Assembly (NCBI GenBank): GCA_002749535.1
Contig: MZZL01000376.1
Coordinates: 558,001-622,000 of the forward strand
Length of the DNA: 64,000 nt
From: Apophysomyces variabilis
Lineage: Eukaryota > Mucoromycota > Mucoromycetes > Mucorales > Mucoraceae
Direction: 5' to 3'
The notes beneath the pieces were generated by a model that was not told where the DNA came from, did not search any database, and saw only the letters and a program-made list of their open reading frames with translations. Position numbers and translations under genes: made by a program. Positions 59,765 to 64,000 of this stretch are shown here, one piece after another (within the stretch, counting starts at the first letter, position 1; each line of letters begins with the position of its first letter).

Positions 59765-61312
59765 AGTTAAACAAGTACTATCTCCCTATCTTTCTTTCGC
59801 ATGAGGATAAGAGCGGAGTGTATGTCAAATGCAAAGAAAGAAAAGACGATCCATTGGATTGTTCTTTTTTTGTTTTACCCCCACTAAACAACGGCATTCC
59901 CTGTTCGAATTTCTTTGATGTCCTTGTTGTCTTTTTGTTGATGCTGTTTTTTATTTTTGTTTTCTATCTTTTTTATCCATGTTTCTTAGTTGTAAGCTGC
60001 CATTTTTTGAAAATAAAAATCATGTCGTTTCTCTCGTCAGATCGTGATTGAAAGCGCTACTTAGAACAGCGTATACCTGCAATAAGACAAATGTTATGAA
60101 AGTAACATAACTGCTGTATGAATATATGGGGAATGTACAATTGGTAAAAGGAGAAGCATATCCAGTCTCCGGATACCTATTGGTTCTTGCCGATAACAGG
60201 AGGCTGTCAAACATGGACGCCCATGCGCACTTTGTGGGTGCAGTAGGACGAAGCTTAGAATAGGACCTGAAAGCATGCCAACGCGAGCTTCTGTAACTTG
60301 CTCTTCAATCTTTCTCTCTGTACCGCAATGCACGTATCATGATATTTACTCTCGCTCCTTAGCATTCTTCGAAGCCCTACTGCTATTGTTCGAAAAACTC
60401 TTTTTCCTTTCAACTATATAGTAAATTTAGTCGCTAATTCTTCGTTTGTATTACATCCATGAATTTTTTTCTTTTTGTTTCTGCTGTTATGGGCTTTTTT
60501 GCTACTGTTTTCATCACTATCAAAAAATCCATACGTCCTAAATTCAGTGCGCATTACCGCTGCTAAGCAAATCTGATGTTTGATTGCAAACATCCAGACA
60601 ATCATTTCGGAAACTTATATTCTGCATCTACTTGCTAAAGGAAAGTTCAATATGGATTAAATAGAATGTGTTACCAACTGAATCCAGACCTTGAAGAGAA
60701 CCAAGAGTATTCCAGTTGTCCTCTTCGGCCCCGTCCAATACATATCCCATGCAACCCGTACATGGTAAAGTCAAAGACGGAGCAGACCGGCAAAAAGCTC
60801 AGAGGTCTTCAACTGGTACTTTTTACTTTCCACTTCTGTAAAACACGATTATAGAGTTTATCGAAAATCTCTAAAAACGTGATGAACCTCGATGTGACCC
60901 ACCGGGAAATACTTTCTAAAGCTTGTCGCAAAATGAATGGTTAGGCGAAAATAGCGCATCGAACGAGCGAGACACCTAGGTAAATAGAAAGTTCAACACG
61001 CTCATTTGACCGAACCCCTTACGCTTCATTCAAGAGCTCTAATCAGAGTCCTCATAGCAATGACTCCAATCCTCTTTTGGTTCAGTATAGCAGCAAGAGA
61101 CCGCGTCTAGCATCATCCTTCAATTCCTTGACGATGCATGCTAAATAAAGCGCCGCACTAATTCAACATAAAAGCTAAAATAACCATGGCAACACATGTA
61201 TTTTCCTTTTTTTTTTTTTGCAGCAAGAGAGAGGGAGAGACAGAGACGGGGAAGGAGATGAAGTGTTCATAGTGAGGAAGGAAAAAAAGATAGGATATTA
61301 AATGTTTTGAAC
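59765..61312. other. Convergent intergenic region, CDC55 / SQOR
   Basis: This 1.5 kb stretch holds the 3' ends of two converging genes. Short frames, including 60666-60854, are unrecognised. No RNA gene is evident. Confidence 0.5.
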
Positions 61313-62959
61313 TTATTGGATGTTGGGACGGAACACACTGAGGGCGTTTCTAACTTTGCCAGGACCAGTCCATGTACCTTCCAAAAGTCCATTCCAGTAC
61401 AAGGCAGGAATAACCTAAAGTATAAAAGAATGGCATTCAGCAACACTGAACCGTGTACCTTCTTTAGAACCCTATTTCTTTGTTTTACCTCTTTGTTCAA
61501 GAACTGGGCCACACTGCTGACTTGTCTTTGATCCACTGGGAAGGTTTCCAGAGGCTGTCCGGTATAACCCGAAAATTCGGCCAATACAAGTTGCTTACGT
61601 CCCAAGATGAGGGGACAGCTGGTATAACCGTCGTACTCGGCCTGTTCCACTTTCTTGCCTTCGAGATCGGCAATCAGATTATGTTTGAGAGCAGCCGATT
61701 CGCCAGTAATGGCTGCTGCTGTTTTGGATGTAGGCAAGGAGGAGCAATCGCCTAAAGCAAAGACGTTCTTGTACTTGTTATGGCGACAGGTCAGTTTGTT
61801 CACGTCAACCCAACCAGCCTGGTCGGCGAGCTTCGATCGACGGATAAACTCGGGTGGACCTTGAGGAGGCGCAACATGCATAAAGTCGTAATTAAACTTC
61901 TTCAATTCCTTGGTAGCGTTGTTTCTGAAGGTTGCCTCGCGGTTATCACCGTCAATAGAAATCAATTCGTGTTGGAAGTTCAATTGAATCTGACGTTCGT
62001 CGGCAATCTTCTGAAGTACCTTGCCGTAATGATCGATACCGAAGATCTTGGCAGCACTGGTGTTGTAAATCACATTGGTCTTATCACGCACACCACTTAA
62101 TCGGAAAGCTTCCTCGGCCAAGAACACCATCTTTGTAGGTGCACCAGGACACTACACAAACAACCCATTCATCACCCAGGAAAAATGTCAGCTCCCTGGA
62201 CTGTCTTTGCTTCCCAATTTCTTTTTTTTGTCCCTTTTTGTTACCTTGAGAGGTGTGTTCGGGAAGGTAAAGATGGCATTACCACCTTTGAATTCTTGGA
62301 GGAATTTGTAAGTCTTTTGTACGCTATCAGGAGAGTAGTTGGATGTCACGCCATTCTTTCCGAGGGTTTCCTTCAAGCCCTTGATTTGGTCCCAATTGAT
62401 CTGAATACCAGCGGCGACAACCAAGTAATCATATCCGATGGCCCGGCCATCGCTTAATTTCACCAGGTTGTTATCCGGGTCAAACTCCGTCACTTTATCC
62501 TGAATCCAGTCGGCATTGGCTGGAATCACCTTGGCCATTGGCTTGACAGACTCGCTGAAATCCTTAAGACCTCCTCCAACATAAGTCCACAAGGGTTGAT
62601 ACTGTTTGATAATACAAGATGGTTATGACCGTGCCAAGGAAAAAAGAGCCAAGGCGTTTCTTTTTGGCAGAGAAGAGCTTACATAGTGAACGTTAGAAGG
62701 ATCAATCACGGCTACCTGGTTCTTGCCGAGCAATTTGGAGATGGTCGAAGATACTATCACAGAATAGGAACGTCAACGTTTCTGGGCATAACTACAAGGT
62801 TTAATATATTCCGTTACCTGATAGACCACCCGGTCCGGCGCCCACCACGACTACTTTGAATTTCTTATCTGCAGTAACAGGTTTTGGTACTTCTGCTGCT
62901 GCTGTTGCAAAGGCGCGTCTCGAGGTGGCGGCGAAAAGTCTAGCACGTGCGGCCAACAT
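61313..62959 (-). CDS. Sulfide:quinone oxidoreductase, mitochondrial
   Basis: Oxidises hydrogen sulfide and passes electrons to ubiquinone in the inner mitochondrial membrane. Five exons, 62818-62959, 62683-62753, 62245-62601, 61489-62151 and 61313-61414, 444 residues with consistent phases. The N-terminus MLAARARLFAATSRRAFATA is a typical import signal. The FAD motif GAGPGGLSVSS spans the first intron, followed by YYQPLWTYVGGGL. Cysteines needed for sulfide transfer are seen in CPGAPTKM and SCPLILGRKQ, and the NVFALGDCSSLPTSKTAAAI block binds FAD. The C-terminus ends WTGPGKVRNALSVFRPN. This corresponds to fission yeast hmt2 and animal SQOR; budding yeast lacks it. Function is well supported. 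Confidence 0.95.
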
Positions 62960-63212
62960 TGTATTCAAAGAAAGAAAGTGCGAAAGAAACTGGAAATGAA
63001 CGGGGAAAAGAGATCTTTATTTTTTGGATTTTTGAAACGCCGAATGAGCACGCAAAACATGCGTAATCCAACGTAATCGCGAAATGGCGGTGTCCGATCT
63101 GCCAATGAAAAAGGCCTTACCGACATGACGGAATGAACAAAACCACTTAAAATCGTTCTCAGCCATAAGTCTCATCTCTATCCGCCTCCTTTCTAATTCT
63201 TTCATCTTTTCT

Positions 63213-64000
63213 CTATTCTACCGCTTTTTTGGCAATCACATAATGATTATCCCTATCATATCCAGATGCTTCGATACTAACACCAGGGACTTGGTGAAAC
63301 AATCCATCTAATTCACCTTGCTGGAAAAGATGGTAATAGCTAACATGCAATATAAAAAAAATTGAGCACTTTTCCAACGACGATCAATGTGGCCTGACTT
63401 ACCGATTGTATACCGTTGGAGCTTGTTTCTCCTCTTCATTTCCCGTTTTCTTCGTTAACGTCCATGGCACAAACACGTCTTGCTTCCCAGGTTCAAAATT
63501 CCTTTTACTGAACTTTGTCTGTTCCAATGCCCAAACAAATACTAATAACCTTCCTCCCGGTCGAACTATTCGTAATAATTCCTAAATGACGTAAAGAATC
63601 CCTTGTTGGCTTGATCAAACATAAACATTTGTCCCTTTTTTTCCCTTTTTACCTTTAATGCACTAAGGCGTCTTTCGGGTGTGGAGAAGTGATGAATGAC
63701 AGCAATGGAAATAGCAAAATCCTGCACTTGCATTAGGCTTGTTCAGCCACTGAAAATCCATACTGTCAACTTACAAAGGCAGCGGCTCGATAGGGTAGAT
63801 CTAATCCATCGCATACCATTCCTTCAAACCCTCTTTGGTTTACAATCTTGATCAAATTGGTACTCCTTTGAATGGCATAGTTCAATCGAAGATATGTAAC
63901 CATGAAAAAGTCGACGCGCTATCTTTGGCTTTCTCCTTTTTATTTCTTTTACCTGTCAGATCCAAGCATCATAACATGAGGATTGACGCCGATGTATTTG
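63213..64000 (-). CDS. TRM9: tRNA wobble uridine carboxymethyl methyltransferase (5' end outside window)
   Basis: Trm9 methylates the carboxyl group of carboxymethyluridine at tRNA position 34 (with Trm112), completing mcm5U and mcm5s2U, which tune decoding. Visible exons read, in order, KYIGVNPHVMMLGSDR at the window edge, then NLIKIVNQRGFEGMVCDGLD, FAISIAVIHHFSTPERRLSA, LKELLRIVRPGGRLLVFVWA and QDVFVPWT, ending in NHYVIAKK with a stop at 63213. These match the Trm9 / ALKBH8-C class I methyltransferase fold. The GxG SAM loop and start lie outside. It sits about 250 bp upstream of SQOR and on the same strand. Confidence 0.93.

Overview
The window is nuclear DNA of a filamentous fungus, most likely Mucoromycota (Mucorales-like). 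It has a moderate AT bias, many short GT-AG introns (mostly 45-60 nt), CT-rich tracts before start codons, decayed Tc1/mariner DNA, a relic of a dispersed protein family I associate with Mucorales, and long proteins resembling a family I know from Glomeromycotina. I cannot name the genus.

Layout, left to right: UTP20 (minus, 3' end outside the window); a PH-domain Caf120/Skg3-like protein (plus); a TRK-type K+ transporter (TRK-A, plus); an S9-family serine peptidase (minus) followed by a decayed copy of itself lacking the nucleophile exon; MET6 methionine synthase (plus); Tc1 and Sel1 relics; a 17-exon gene for a ~1,867-residue protein (family member A, plus); a wax-synthase-like O-acyltransferase, a LEA-2 membrane protein and THR4 threonine synthase (all plus); a 19-exon paralogue of the giant gene (member B, plus) with two +1 frame breaks in its first module; a second TRK transporter (TRK-B, minus); a mitochondrial PPR protein (minus); the PP2A B55 subunit CDC55 (plus); mitochondrial sulfide:quinone oxidoreductase (minus); and TRM9 (minus, 5' end outside the window).

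Most genes are conserved housekeeping functions: ribosome biogenesis, mRNA decay, K+ uptake, Met and Thr synthesis, phosphatase regulation, sulfide oxidation and tRNA wobble modification. The unusual part is 27-50 kb. There, two giant paralogues and the fragment of a third each carry four tandem modules that look like MACPF (pore-forming fold) domains. A beta-rich linker and C-terminal Sel1 repeats follow. Within each gene, every module is built from the same three-exon cassette with the same intron phases (0-1, 1-1, 1-0), and exon lengths are often identical to the base between A and B. This is the best candidate here for an undescribed system.

The 12-52 kb interval also shows three separate local duplications (TRK pair, S9 peptidase and pseudogene, giant MACPF-like pair), suggesting a duplication-prone region between conserved blocks. 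All exon joins were worked out by eye from splice sites, reading frame and comparison between paralogues. MACPF assignment rests on motifs and exon-level comparison, not on a database search.
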